Below the pieces are notes generated by a model. The model saw only the letters and a program-made list of their open reading frames with translations, made no database searches and had not been told where the DNA came from. From JANMGV01 sp037440405 (lineage in GTDB: Bacteria; Planctomycetota; Planctomycetia; Pirellulales; Pirellulaceae), in contig JBBIUE010000009.1 in assembly GCA_037440405.1 (NCBI GenBank), positions 19,683-83,682 of the forward strand: a stretch of 64,000 nt of DNA, given 5' to 3'. The stretch's first letter is position 1. The number at the start of each line of letters is the position of its first letter. The position numbers and the translations under genes are program-made. Shown in pieces: positions 9,753 through 18,557 of the stretch.

Positions 9753-9929
9753 TCTCCCAAGTAAATCCGCCGCTTCTTGACGCTCACGAGTCGGGCTGTG
9801 CCACGTCGATTCAGCTGAACGTCGTCGGAGTCGGCTATAACACAGAAAACCTTGGCTGGCGTTAGTACGGCTGACGGTTTGAAGTCGACGCAAATCAGCG
9901 ACACTTCGGTGGAAAGTGGAGCTGACCAA

Positions 9930-10739
9930 CTATTCTTCTGCGTTTAGCGCACCAAGCAAGCTCGACGCCAAATCCGTGACCTTCGCGATGGCAGTCTCGG
10001 CACCAATCTCGGGCGCCTCGGCGAGAAGTCGAACAAACGCTGAGCCCACAATTAGACCATCCGCGACGGAACGAAGCAAACGGACATGTTCAGGAAGGCT
10101 GATTCCAAATCCTACGCAAATGGGAAGCGACGTGCGCGCTCGCAACCAAGATATCCGCTCTACCAAGCCCTCAGGCAACTCTCGGCGTTCGCCTGTGATA
10201 CCTGTGACAGAAACGAAGTACAAGAAGCCCGATGCGTTTTCTGCAATTCGAATGGCACGTTCGGGTGGTGTCGTTGGAGCGATGAGAGGTATGAGATCAA
10301 ATTGCAACGACCGACAAACTCGGGCCAACTCAGCACTTTCTTCGATGGGCAAATCCGGAACAATAGCCCCGGCCACGCCTGCATCTTTGGCTCTCTGAAT
10401 GAATTTCATTACTCCCTGCCGATGGATGATGGCGTAGCTAACCATCGTAACCACTGGCATCGAATGCTGAGCGCGGAATTGCGTCAGCGATTCGAAAATG
10501 GTTTCAAGCCGAATCTTGGATTGTAAGGCCCGCGTATAAGAGGCTTGAATCACTGGGCCATCGGCAATGGGATCACTATAGGGGACTCCGACTTCCGCCA
10601 TCGAACAGCCGATTCGTTCGAATGCGTCGAGGGTCGCGAGGGTTGTCGCGAGATTGGGGTCGCCAGCCGTAATAAACGGCATAAAAGCTCGCTTGCCTTC
10701 ATCGCGTAGACGTTGGAAAAGATCATCAAGTGCAGTCAT
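9930..10739 (-). CDS. trpA: Tryptophan synthase alpha subunit
   Basis: 269 aa, normal length. It cleaves indole-3-glycerol phosphate to indole, which is channelled to TrpB. The N-terminus has the family start FQRLRDEGKRAFMPFITAGDP; the catalytic region shows MAEVGVPYSDPIADGPVIQ, with the conserved Glu and Asp; the later IVPDLPIEES and VGFGISLPEHV loops bind the substrate phosphate. It follows trpB by 61 bases on the same strand. Other trp genes are not in the window, so the pathway is split in this genome. Confidence 0.97.
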   Translation of the reverse strand: MTALDDLFQRLRDEGKRAFMPFITAGDPNLATTLATLDAFERIGCSMAEVGVPYSDPIADGPVIQASYTRALQSKIRLETIFESLTQFRAQHSMPVVTMVSYAIIHRQGVMKFIQRAKDAGVAGAIVPDLPIEESAELARVCRSLQFDLIPLIAPTTPPERAIRIAENASGFLYFVSVTGITGERRELPEGLVERISWLRARTSLPICVGFGISLPEHVRLLRSVADGLIVGSAFVRLLAEAPEIGAETAIAKVTDLASSLLGALNAEE

Positions 10740-10800
10740 GAAGGCCCTTCAAGTGTCCATCTTTCGACCCAGTGATCGAAACGAGAATATCCAGCCGCAG

Positions 10801-12033
10801 CTAAACTTCCGTTCCCTTAAGCCTCGCGAGCTCCGAAGCATCTTTGTCTCCGCGACCACTTAAGCAAATCACGATGTGCTCGTCACGACTCATCTTTGCA
10901 GCAAGCTCCGCTGCCCTGGAGATTGCATGGCAGGTCTCCAGGGCTGGCAAGATGCCTTCATTTCGAGCCAGTAAATCAAATGCCGCCAAAGCATCTTGAT
11001 CGCGACAAAACGTGTATTCGACGCGCCCCAGGTCTTTCCAGTAACTGTGCTCTGGTCCGACCCCTGGATAGTCGAGTCCGGCAGAGATGGAGTGAACATC
11101 CGAGGTTTGGCCATCCTCATCCTGCAGAACGTAACTCAAGCTGCCGTGGAGAACCCCCGGCGAGCCGAAAGATAGAGGTGATGCATGATCCCCCGCGCTG
11201 CTCGTCCTCCCCCCTGCTTCGACACCAAGAAGACGAACTTCTCGATCCTCAATAAACGGAAAGAACATACCGGCCGCATTACTTCCACCACCAACACAGG
11301 CGACTACCAAATCGGGGAGCCGACCGATGGCTTCGAAACTCTGTTCTCGTGCCTCGCGACCGATGACCGATTGAAAATCGCGAACAATCATGGGGAAGGG
11401 GTGGGGGCCAATCACGGAGCCTATGATGTAGTGGGTGTGTTCCACACTCGCCATCCAGTCGCGCATGGCTTCGTTAACTGCGTCTCGCAATGTTCGTGAT
11501 CCCGACTCAACCGGATGGACGGTGGCACCGAGCAAATTCATGCTGAATACGTTCGGTTTTTGTCGCCGGACGTCTTCAGCCCCCATGTAGACGACACACG
11601 GCAAACCGAAGTGGGCACAGGCCGTCGCAGTCGCTACTCCATGTTGGCCGGCCCCAGTTTCGGCGATAACCCGTGACTTCTTCATCCGCAGAGTCAGCAG
11701 GGCCTGCCCAAGCGTGTTGTTGATCTTATGCGCTCCCGTGTGATTCAAGTCTTCGCGCTTGAGCCAGATTTGAGCCCCTCCCAACTTCTCGCTCAAGCGT
11801 TTCGCATGGTAAAGGGGGGATGGACGTCCCACAAACCGCTTCAGCAATTCGGCCAGTTCAGCCTGAAAATCCGGATCTTGCTTCGCCTTCGCGTACTCAA
11901 CCGCCAATTCATCCAATGCCCGCGACAATGTTTCTGGAACAAACCGGCCACCAAACATTCCGAAGTGCCCTGAGTCGTCCGGCACAGCGGCCAGTCCAGA
12001 AGCAGAGGCCGTCATCAAGTTGTTCCCACTCAT
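10801..12033 (-). CDS. trpB: Tryptophan synthase beta subunit
   Basis: About 410 aa PLP enzyme that condenses indole with serine. The PLP lysine sits in HTGAHKINNTLGQAL; GAGQHGVATATACAHFG and the phosphate-binding CVGGGSNAAGMF are clear, and the N-terminal GHFGMFGGRFVPETL is family-typical. Three starts are in frame: TTG 12048, ATG 12033 and ATG 12015. None has a strong ribosome-binding site; I chose ATG 12033 as a compromise. Just upstream lies a 566-base leader region with several hairpins that may control the trpBA pair. Confidence 0.96.
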   Translation of the reverse strand: MSGNNLMTASASGLAAVPDDSGHFGMFGGRFVPETLSRALDELAVEYAKAKQDPDFQAELAELLKRFVGRPSPLYHAKRLSEKLGGAQIWLKREDLNHTGAHKINNTLGQALLTLRMKKSRVIAETGAGQHGVATATACAHFGLPCVVYMGAEDVRRQKPNVFSMNLLGATVHPVESGSRTLRDAVNEAMRDWMASVEHTHYIIGSVIGPHPFPMIVRDFQSVIGREAREQSFEAIGRLPDLVVACVGGGSNAAGMFFPFIEDREVRLLGVEAGGRTSSAGDHASPLSFGSPGVLHGSLSYVLQDEDGQTSDVHSISAGLDYPGVGPEHSYWKDLGRVEYTFCRDQDALAAFDLLARNEGILPALETCHAISRAAELAAKMSRDEHIVICLSGRGDKDASELARLKGTEV

Positions 12034-12090
12034 GTCAACAGAGTCCAAACCATCGGTAGCACAAACCTCTTATTTCGAACGATAGCCGAT

Positions 12091-12108
12091 CGACAAGCAG
12101 GCTTGTCG
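12091..12108. repeat. 18-bp perfect inverted repeat upstream of trpB
   Basis: The sequence CGACAAGC-AG-GCTTGTCG has two perfect 8-base arms around a 2-base centre, 58 bases before the chosen trpB start. It could be a dimeric repressor operator or a leader hairpin. The symmetry is directly visible; the role is inference. Confidence 0.4.
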
Positions 12109-12400
12109 CAATCGTTCAGCAATCGAAAGATCGATCGACAAATCGCTGCGAATCGGCGCGTTCCACAAGTCGAACCTGACAAACATGGATGGCGATTCTA
12201 AACGAGGCCGATTCCTCACGCTCGACATGGAATCGCGATCATAACTCGCTTCGCGAGTCCCCGCAGCTATCCAAAGTTGGGCTCTATCTTAAGTCCCTTA
12301 CCGAAAACGTTCAACTCGCGAACGCTGCTGGCTGCGATGGAACGATATTGGAGTAAGCTCCAAGGGTACTTCAGCGATTTGCCAAGTTTCGAACGAACTG

Positions 12401-12433
12401 GAAAATGGGCAAGCAGATAGCCTGCCCATTCTC
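12401..12433 (-). terminator. Possible terminator of the Kelch operon
   Basis: Arms at 12401-12411 and 12423-12433 pair at 10 of 11 positions around an 11-base loop. On the minus strand the 3' arm runs into TTTTCC, a short T-run. It lies about 170 bases beyond the Kelch stop, so assignment is tentative. Confidence 0.35.
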
Positions 12434-12599
12434 GATTGACTCATCGCGTCGCACTTCGGAATTATCTACGATTCCCATCCGATTCAATCGCAACAGCACA
12501 AACCGTAGGATACCCAAAATCGGAGTGCTCATACACTTCCGCTCAGATCGATTTCGGGAACTTAATCTGCGACTATTCGTCAGGTGCGATCGGATAACG

Positions 12600-14276
12600 T
12601 TAAGGTGTCAGCAGCTCGACTAGGGTTGGTCGGTCGCCGTCCGGATTGCTGCCACCGACAACAAGAATGCCATGCTCGCAGGGGATCATTCGATGGAAGA
12701 AACGCTTGGAAGGAGTTTGTCCAACGATGTCCCAGTGGTCCCCGTCGTCATCTAAAACGAGCAGTTGTCCCTCGACGGTTGAGACGTAGAGCCGGTCCTG
12801 ATATACGCAGGCCGCAGCACCGAAGCCGGCCATCGGCTTGCCGATCAGCGATGGTCCGTGGGACCAGGACTTCGTCGCAGGATCGTAAACTTCCGTTTCA
12901 CATGTCGGACCTCCCTGCTCGTTCATGCCACCGATGACATACAGCTTCCCGCGATATCCGACCGTCGCCAGGGCTCGCCGATGAAACGTTGGAGCGGTCA
13001 ATGGTTCCCATTCAAGTTGGGATGCATCGAGGTTGAGTGACCATGCCGTGTCATGCCATTGGGTCGGTTGCTCTGGAGCCATGCGCCAGCCACCAACGAC
13101 ATACATTGTGTTGCCGATGATGGCGGCGTCGTGAGATGAACGTGGCTCAGGTAAGCTCGGCATTTTTTCCCAAACTTGGCGAACCATGTCGAATCGCTCG
13201 ACGGTACTCAGAGACTCCAATTGATGCTTCTCGCCATAGGCATTGCGAGCTGTGAAACCACCGATCCGCACAACCCCACCGGGCACGGCAACCATTCCCA
13301 GCCCTTGGACCCTGTCTGAAATTTCACTGATCTTCCATTCCTTTGCAGAGGGAATTTCTGCCATGAGGAACTGATTGGATTGCTCTGAAATCGAATACGA
13401 GTGAGACTCGCCGGTATGGCCACCCGCGATCATGATCGTGGTGCCTTGGATGGCTGCTCCAAAGCTGGTGATGGGCTCAGGCAACGCGGGCAGTTCGAGC
13501 GATGATTGTCGAACCGCTACGTTGGACACATTTCGCTCCTGCGTTGCAACGGAACCGACGACTAGCGTGGCGTAGTAGCGAACTTCTGTGTACTCCTTTC
13601 CGTCGAAGGTGCCCGTTTGAGCAACTGGAGCAGACGCCAGCAGCGCAAATGATTTCGACGGCATTTCTTCAAGCACAGCAACTCCTCCATTACCCAAATG
13701 GAGCGACCTCTTGTCGCCGTCAATAATCAGGGAAAGCTTGCCTTCTGTGACCGGCTTGCCGTTTACTTTCAGCGACACTTCTACGAATTCATCGACTCGA
13801 TTAACCGCGATGACTAGTCCGGCGCCGTCCTTGATCTCCCCGGTTTGGATCGAGTGCTCTATCTGGCTCACTGCGGTTGCCTGATACTCAAGACAAAAAG
13901 TCGAGCCTCCACGCTCCATTACACCATATGTATGGCGAACCATAAATTTCGTTTCACCTGGAGTGGTCGCTGAAGCAAGCTGGGCAATCAGAGCATCATT
14001 CGCCTTCTTCATCGGAATCGTCAATGAACTCTGATCGGTCACGATCTGGAGAGAGATGTCTCCCAGTCGGTCCAGTAAATCGGGATCGTCAGGCTCCGGC
14101 CCTTCACTGAACACCAATCGAACTTGGCTCTCACCATCCGAGGGAGGCAGCAACCAAAGAAAATGAGCTTCAACGCGCAGCGCGCCGAAAGCCACGATAC
14201 CAACCAACATCGCAGACGCGATTAAAAAGCGGCTCAACACAGAGGGCCTGAGTGCAAGTGGACGATACGTCAACAT
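12600..14276 (-). CDS. Secreted Kelch-repeat protein with N-terminal DUF4198-like domain
   Basis: 558 aa. A signal peptide (hydrophobic core about residues 14-32, ending VEAHFLW) precedes a beta-rich region that starts AHFLWLLPP and resembles the exported DUF4198 nickel/cobalt-associated domain. From about residue 260 there are five or so Kelch blades with the ITSFGAAIQGTTIMIAGG, RSSHDAAIIGNTMYVVGGW, RRALATVGYRGKLYVIGG and GFGAAACVYQDRLYVS pattern, which fold as a beta-propeller. It is the last gene of a three-gene minus-strand unit with the DUF1559 protein and a lipoprotein; the gap to the lipoprotein stop is 8 bases, with a GGAAA ribosome-binding site. Function unknown. Confidence 0.85.
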   Translation of the reverse strand: MLTYRPLALRPSVLSRFLIASAMLVGIVAFGALRVEAHFLWLLPPSDGESQVRLVFSEGPEPDDPDLLDRLGDISLQIVTDQSSLTIPMKKANDALIAQLASATTPGETKFMVRHTYGVMERGGSTFCLEYQATAVSQIEHSIQTGEIKDGAGLVIAVNRVDEFVEVSLKVNGKPVTEGKLSLIIDGDKRSLHLGNGGVAVLEEMPSKSFALLASAPVAQTGTFDGKEYTEVRYYATLVVGSVATQERNVSNVAVRQSSLELPALPEPITSFGAAIQGTTIMIAGGHTGESHSYSISEQSNQFLMAEIPSAKEWKISEISDRVQGLGMVAVPGGVVRIGGFTARNAYGEKHQLESLSTVERFDMVRQVWEKMPSLPEPRSSHDAAIIGNTMYVVGGWRMAPEQPTQWHDTAWSLNLDASQLEWEPLTAPTFHRRALATVGYRGKLYVIGGMNEQGGPTCETEVYDPATKSWSHGPSLIGKPMAGFGAAACVYQDRLYVSTVEGQLLVLDDDGDHWDIVGQTPSKRFFHRMIPCEHGILVVGGSNPDGDRPTLVELLTP

Positions 14277-14284
14277 AGGGTTTC

Positions 14285-14716
14285 CTAGTTTTGTTGTTCT
14301 TGAGTAAAGAGTTCAAATGTGAAGAAGTTTTCGGAATTCGGTGTGACCTTAGCAAAAAACTTGCCGGGTTTGGTGTACACCTCTGGAATTTGAGGCGGAG
14401 CCAACAGCTCCGGCTCTTCGTTTTTGCGAGCTTCGTACTGCTCAAGTTCCAAAGCGAATGGAGCAATGACAACGCTGTATTCACCCTCGGGCAATCCGTC
14501 GCGGTCTGACGATCGAAACTCCCCCACTTCGATGACAAACGATGCAGGGTTGCGTTCGCCATCGTTTGGTACAAAGATAACCGCCCCACTCGCAATCGGC
14601 GATCGGTCGAGCGTCACTTGCCCCGAAACAGGATACTCGCGGAGTTGCCGTCCACAACCGACGACTGAAACGATGGCGATCAGCAACGGAGCGAAAAAGT
14701 TAGCGTACCGACTCAT
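14285..14716 (-). CDS. Small lipoprotein with carboxypeptidase-regulatory-like domain
   Basis: 143 aa. The start at 14716 gives a lipoprotein signal (LLIAIVSVVGC, lipobox cysteine about residue 22). The mature part opens with YPVSGQVTLDRSPIASGAV, typical of the planctomycete family in which a single beta-sandwich, carboxypeptidase-regulatory-like domain follows the lipid anchor. The coding start overlaps the end of the DUF1559 gene by 17 bases, which argues for translational coupling. In many planctomycete genomes such lipoproteins travel with DUF1559 genes, as here. A longer open frame to 15040 is antisense-like noise. Confidence 0.85.
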   Translation of the reverse strand: MSRYANFFAPLLIAIVSVVGCGRQLREYPVSGQVTLDRSPIASGAVIFVPNDGERNPASFVIEVGEFRSSDRDGLPEGEYSVVIAPFALELEQYEARKNEEPELLAPPQIPEVYTKPGKFFAKVTPNSENFFTFELFTQEQQN

Positions 14717-15587
14717 CTTCAAAAACCTCACCAGCTTCGCGGGTCGCCATGGCGTTGAGGACATCGCGATGGATATGATTGGATACCATTCGCACACTCG
14801 CGTCAACGAAGACGAACTGAGCTCCCCCTCGATGCATGCTCGTAAAGCCTCCGATGTTGGGCATGCGGTGAACATTGAATGGATAAAAGGTCGTGCCCAT
14901 CGAAACCCGAGGATAGCCAACGATCCAGCGAGCAGTACCGTAGCGGGGCTTGCCCGCCAAAGGCCCTGCGGATGCTGGCCAGACATAATCCTTGAAATTG
15001 TAAGTCGTCTCGCCAACGGCGATCGTCGACGAAGCGCCATCGTAAACGTCTCGAAAACTCAAATGTCGGTTGGCGAATCCAAAACCCGGCCAAGCGAGGC
15101 CGAAAATGCCATCGGATTCCCTCATGTAGTCGCGGGTTCCTTCCGACAGCAAATAGCTTGATGGAGCTCCAACTTCCCCTCCCACCGGTTCGGGTACGAC
15201 TCGCGGTAGAGGCATCGAAGGGCAAAGATAGGTCGAAATCAGCTGCTTTGAAACCGCCTGGTTGTGCGGGTGCGTGTAATACAGCGAAAAATTGTAGTGC
15301 TGATAGATGTTGGTCTGATCGACGTACGGAAGAATCGATGCGAAGCCACTGATGAAATTGCTTTGAATCGATCCCACCGGGAAGGTCCGAAACGTCGAGT
15401 CGTAGTTGTGAATGGCCAAACCAATCTGGTGAAGGTTGTTAGAACAACTCATCCGCCGCGAAGACTCGCGGGCCGACTGGATGGCGGGCATGAGTAGACC
15501 GACAAGGATGCCGATGATGGCGATGACGACGAGCAGTTCAACCAGAGTAAACGCGCGTCGAAGAGTAAGAGATCTCGAATGGTGCAT
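14700..15587 (-). CDS. DUF1559-domain protein with prepilin-type N-terminus
   Basis: 295 aa. The N-terminus is a type IV pilin-like signal (RRAFTLVELLVVIAIIGIL), processed by prepilin peptidase, followed by a DUF1559 (SBP-bac-10-like) domain: SSRRMSCSNNLHQIGLAIHNYDS, and near the end HRGGAQFVFVDASVR, equivalent to the family's HPGG-less variant motif. Planctomycetes encode dozens of these pseudopilin-like surface proteins; their role is not established. The start at 15587 has a GAGGAA ribosome-binding site. It heads a three-gene unit with the lipoprotein and Kelch genes. Confidence 0.92.
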   Translation of the reverse strand: MHHSRSLTLRRAFTLVELLVVIAIIGILVGLLMPAIQSARESSRRMSCSNNLHQIGLAIHNYDSTFRTFPVGSIQSNFISGFASILPYVDQTNIYQHYNFSLYYTHPHNQAVSKQLISTYLCPSMPLPRVVPEPVGGEVGAPSSYLLSEGTRDYMRESDGIFGLAWPGFGFANRHLSFRDVYDGASSTIAVGETTYNFKDYVWPASAGPLAGKPRYGTARWIVGYPRVSMGTTFYPFNVHRMPNIGGFTSMHRGGAQFVFVDASVRMVSNHIHRDVLNAMATREAGEVFEDESVR

Positions 15588-15849
15588 AGAAAATTCCTCA
15601 CAGCGAAAGACATTGGAATGCCACCACAATGGTGGGTACAGCTAATTCCGAATGCGTGGCTGGCTGAGGAAAATGCCCAATCGCTTGCTTCGCATTGTTG
15701 CTACTGAGACTCAGTATCAACAACAGTATTGGCAAACATCGCAGAGTTGTCAATAATGACTTCTCTACTCGGAAAAGAATTTCGACTTCAATGAATGGCG
15801 TGGCCCGATCGAAAGGTCGAACTGCCGAGTCTCTCCCTGCGGATCTGTG

Positions 15850-16104
15850 ATGACAAAACGCGAACCTCAAGAGCCGGATTCGCCTGCAAACGCTTTGCCT
15901 GTGAACGAGGGGCCTGCACCGTCCGAAGCACCTCTATCTGGTTTGATATCCGCAGATTTTCCTTCCAAATTGCTCGACGGCGTTCCCAAACTGATACCAT
16001 TTGAGAAAATCTGTCGCTGCGGTAACGAGGTTTGGATCGAATACCGCGGACAGGTTTATCGTTTGCGCGCAACCAAGCAAGGCAAACTTATATTGACGAA
16101 GTAG
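15850..16104 (+). CDS. hemP: HemP-like hemin uptake protein
   Basis: 84 aa. The C-terminal half carries the HemP signature: IPFEKICRCGNEVWIEYRGQ followed by VYRLRATKQGKLILTK, matching the family's YRLRxTRxGKLILTK ending. The N-terminal 40 residues are Pro/Ala/Glu-rich and probably disordered. HemP is usually encoded beside hemin or siderophore receptors and is implicated in their expression, but no iron-uptake gene is nearby. A GTG at 15847 is an alternative start by one codon. It is divergent from the DUF1559 gene. Confidence 0.8.
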   Translation: MTKREPQEPDSPANALPVNEGPAPSEAPLSGLISADFPSKLLDGVPKLIPFEKICRCGNEVWIEYRGQVYRLRATKQGKLILTK

Positions 16105-16240
16105 GGCATCGTCCTTATCAGATCGAAGGCCAAGTTGCTGGGGGCTCCCATTGTAACTGCTTGCTGATTTGGAAGCTTCATTACTGAGTTCACTCACTTC
16201 ACGACTTTGAAACCTCGAACTTCACAGATCAAGTGCCACG

Positions 16241-16648
16241 ATGCCCATTCCCATGCAATTAACGCGGATCATTATCAGCGAGATCAGCGACAACCAAGTT
16301 ATCTTTTTGAAGGAAGTCGACGGTCCTCGTCAATTTCCCATTCTGATTGGCCACTACGAAGCGAGTAGCATCGATCTGAGGGTCCGCAAACCGCAGAAGC
16401 TAACGCGCCCTTTAACACACGACTTGATCGTTGCCGTCGCCAAGGCGTTAGGGGCAGAGTTCGATTCTGTCCTCATTTCGGAACTTCGTGATAACACCTA
16501 TTTTGCCAGACTTCGACTGCGTAAGGATGGCGAGATCGTCGAGATTGATTGTCGTCCATCGGATGCCATTGCGGTGGCGGTGACGTTCGATCCCGTGCTG
16601 CCCATTTTCGTGGCGGAAGAAGTCCTCGATGAAGTTCGAGGAGCGTAG
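16241..16648 (+). CDS. Bifunctional nuclease (DUF151/BFN) domain protein
   Basis: 135 aa, essentially a single BFN domain. The core is recognisable from FPILIGHYEASSIDL, RPLTHDLIVAVAKALGA, YFARLRLRKDGEIVEIDCRPSDAIAVAV and FVAEEVLDE. Members are reported as bifunctional DNA/RNA nucleases in a few organisms; in most bacteria the role is unknown. It ends 6 bases before the WYL regulator gene, so the two are probably co-transcribed. Confidence 0.88.
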   Translation: MPIPMQLTRIIISEISDNQVIFLKEVDGPRQFPILIGHYEASSIDLRVRKPQKLTRPLTHDLIVAVAKALGAEFDSVLISELRDNTYFARLRLRKDGEIVEIDCRPSDAIAVAVTFDPVLPIFVAEEVLDEVRGA

Positions 16649-16654
16649 TTCAAG

Positions 16655-17686
16655 ATGGCGAGGAACGAACAGCTCATCCGCCAACACAAGATTCTGCAAG
16701 TGCTCGAACGTCGCCGTTTCGGCTCAACAATTGAAGACCTTCGTGATACGATCGTCGAGGAACTGGGACTGAGCTCATTGCATGTCCGAAGCGTTCGGCG
16801 AGACATCGAAGCTTTGCAAGCGGCTGGTTTCGATATTCAGCAGGAAGATTCACAACAAGGAAAGGTTTGGAAGCTGGGGAGAACGGATCGCGGACTGCAC
16901 AAACTCACGATCACTGCCAGCGAGCTGATCGCATTGTCGATGGGGCGGGATTTGCTCGTGCCATTGGCGGGGACTCAGTTCTGGCAGGGGATCGAGGCGT
17001 TCTGGAACAAAGTTCGCGAACAATTGCCCAGCGGCGTGTGGGATCACTATCAGCGTTATCGGCGGACCCTGAGAGTCATTGGGGTTCCTGCGAAAACGTA
17101 TGAGAAACAGCAGGGCATTTTGAAGACAATCAATCGCTCGATTCAAGAACATCGCCGACTGTGCATCGAATACCAGTCCATTGGCAATTCCGCACCTACT
17201 ACTCGGACGCTAGAGCCTTATGGACTGGCCATCTTCCAATCGAGCATCTACGTTATTGCGATCGAAACGGGTCGCGACGAAGGGAAGTCCAACGAAGAGC
17301 GATTGAGGCACTGGAAGCTCGATCGTTTCTCGAAAGCGGAAGCTCTCGATGATTGGTTTCCTCCGGACGAGGAAATCGATTTGCAGGAACACTTAGGACA
17401 GAGCTTAGGCATTTTTAGCGGCGTCAAGACGGAGGAGTACCACATCCGCGTCACTCCATCCGCCGCTCGCTGGATCCAAGAAGATCCGTGGCATCCGAAG
17501 CAATCTTTGACGCTATTAGAGGATGGTCATTATCTCTTGACGGTCTTTGCATACCAAGACCCGGAAGTCATTCAGAAGGTATTGTCCTTAGGTACCGAAG
17601 CAGAGATTCTATCACCGGCGCGTTGCCGCAAAGCAATAAGGCAAATTATCGAGAAGCTGGCGACGGATTACTCCAAGCGTCGGTAA
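16655..17686 (+). CDS. WYL-domain transcriptional regulator
   Basis: 343 aa. The N-terminal ~70 residues form a DeoR-like winged helix (RQHKILQVLERRRFGSTIED and SLHVRSVRRDIEALQAAGFDI). A WYL domain follows (LCIEYQS and TLEPYGLAIFQSSIYVIA) and a WCX-type C-terminal extension (SAARWIQEDPWHPKQSL). Such proteins sense ligands, probably nucleic acids or nucleotides, and regulate DNA-damage or defence genes in some bacteria. Here the partner is the BFN-domain gene just upstream; no defence genes are adjacent. The ATG has an AGGAG about 11 bases upstream. Its last 41 bases overlap the end of coaX on the other strand. Confidence 0.9.
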   Translation: MARNEQLIRQHKILQVLERRRFGSTIEDLRDTIVEELGLSSLHVRSVRRDIEALQAAGFDIQQEDSQQGKVWKLGRTDRGLHKLTITASELIALSMGRDLLVPLAGTQFWQGIEAFWNKVREQLPSGVWDHYQRYRRTLRVIGVPAKTYEKQQGILKTINRSIQEHRRLCIEYQSIGNSAPTTRTLEPYGLAIFQSSIYVIAIETGRDEGKSNEERLRHWKLDRFSKAEALDDWFPPDEEIDLQEHLGQSLGIFSGVKTEEYHIRVTPSAARWIQEDPWHPKQSLTLLEDGHYLLTVFAYQDPEVIQKVLSLGTEAEILSPARCRKAIRQIIEKLATDYSKRR

Positions 17687-18557
17687 GCATGGCAAGCGTT
17701 TTCAGCACGAGGTCGTCGATTTGATAGGCGGGTGGTTGCAAGTAAGGAAGCAACCATCGACTATCGCCGCCAGTGACGATCACCGGAACCTCATTAGGAT
17801 CATCGATGTTGCGATATCGCTCGACGGCATACCGAACTCCGCCGATCAGCGAATGACTCACTCCACTGAGCATCGCTGCGATCGTATTACTGGCGGGAAG
17901 GTCCATCGCTGCCTCAACCAGATGACGATCTTGAATCGGAGGTAGCTTCGATGTTCCGGCGTGCAATGCATCCAACGCTAATCTTCTTCCCGCAAAAATG
18001 ATTCCACCTTCCATGATCTTGTTGTGATTAACCCAGTCCACGGTGATCGCCGTTCCCATTTGGACCACGATGACGGGACCGACGTTTCCAGCCTGCACAC
18101 ATGCACCAAAAGCTGCTAGCAGCCGATCGATCCCCAGCTTGGTTGGCTCTGAGACGCCGGTCTTCATCGGAATATCTGAATGATTTACGATTTGGATACG
18201 GTCGTGCGGACGATCCGCTTGGATGACCGATGTAAGTTGCTGCTGCGCTTCTTCAAAGACGGACGCGACATGCCAAGTCCACGCTGAATCTTGGAGCGCT
18301 TTCGAGCCATTGCCTCCAACTGTAAGTGCCTCAATCAATCCGCGAAATATCTCTGGAGAATTGGGGTCGGAAGGTACGCGGGTGCCAGTATCGTGATCGC
18401 GGTGCTGCAAGTGATGATCGCCCGATTGGGTCGAGCTCCAATGGAGTCGATGGACGCTTTCTAGCTCGGGTATGGCATTTGGCAGCGTAGCGGAAGTGCC
18501 AACGATCGCAGCGCGTAGCCCACTGTTTCCAATATCAACGACAACCCTAGGTTGCAT
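17646..18557 (-). CDS. coaX: Type III pantothenate kinase
   Basis: 303 aa ASKHA-fold kinase catalysing the first step of CoA synthesis. It begins VVVDIGNSGLRAAIVG (phosphate-binding motif), has TKLGIDRLLAAFGA, the catalytic GTAITVDWVNHNKIMEGGIIFAGRR and the C-terminal VPVIVTGGDSRWLLPYL. The start at 18557 overlaps the obg stop by 11 bases, suggesting coupling with obg. The middle (about 75-110) contains a Ser/Gly/His-rich insertion (HHLQHRDHDTGTRVP) that looks unlike typical CoaX. The 3' end overlaps the convergent WYL gene by 41 bases. Confidence 0.93.
   Translation of the reverse strand: MQPRVVVDIGNSGLRAAIVGTSATLPNAIPELESVHRLHWSSTQSGDHHLQHRDHDTGTRVPSDPNSPEIFRGLIEALTVGGNGSKALQDSAWTWHVASVFEEAQQQLTSVIQADRPHDRIQIVNHSDIPMKTGVSEPTKLGIDRLLAAFGACVQAGNVGPVIVVQMGTAITVDWVNHNKIMEGGIIFAGRRLALDALHAGTSKLPPIQDRHLVEAAMDLPASNTIAAMLSGVSHSLIGGVRYAVERYRNIDDPNEVPVIVTGGDSRWLLPYLQPPAYQIDDLVLKTLAMLTDAWSNPSPASR

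Larger units (their letters stand above)
12034..12599 (-). promoter_or_regulatory. trpB leader region with multiple small hairpins
   Basis: 566 bases without a supported gene, between the Kelch gene and trpB. It holds at least four inverted repeats: 12091-12108 (8-base arms), 12244-12258 (ACTCGC/GCGAGT, 3-base loop), 12348-12363 (TTGGAG/CTCCAA, 4-base loop) and 12401-12433 (10 of 11 bases paired around GAAAATGGGCA). Read leftwards, the last is followed by TTTTCC and could terminate the Kelch transcript. The rest could be a structured trpBA leader. I found no convincing leader peptide. Confidence 0.35.
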
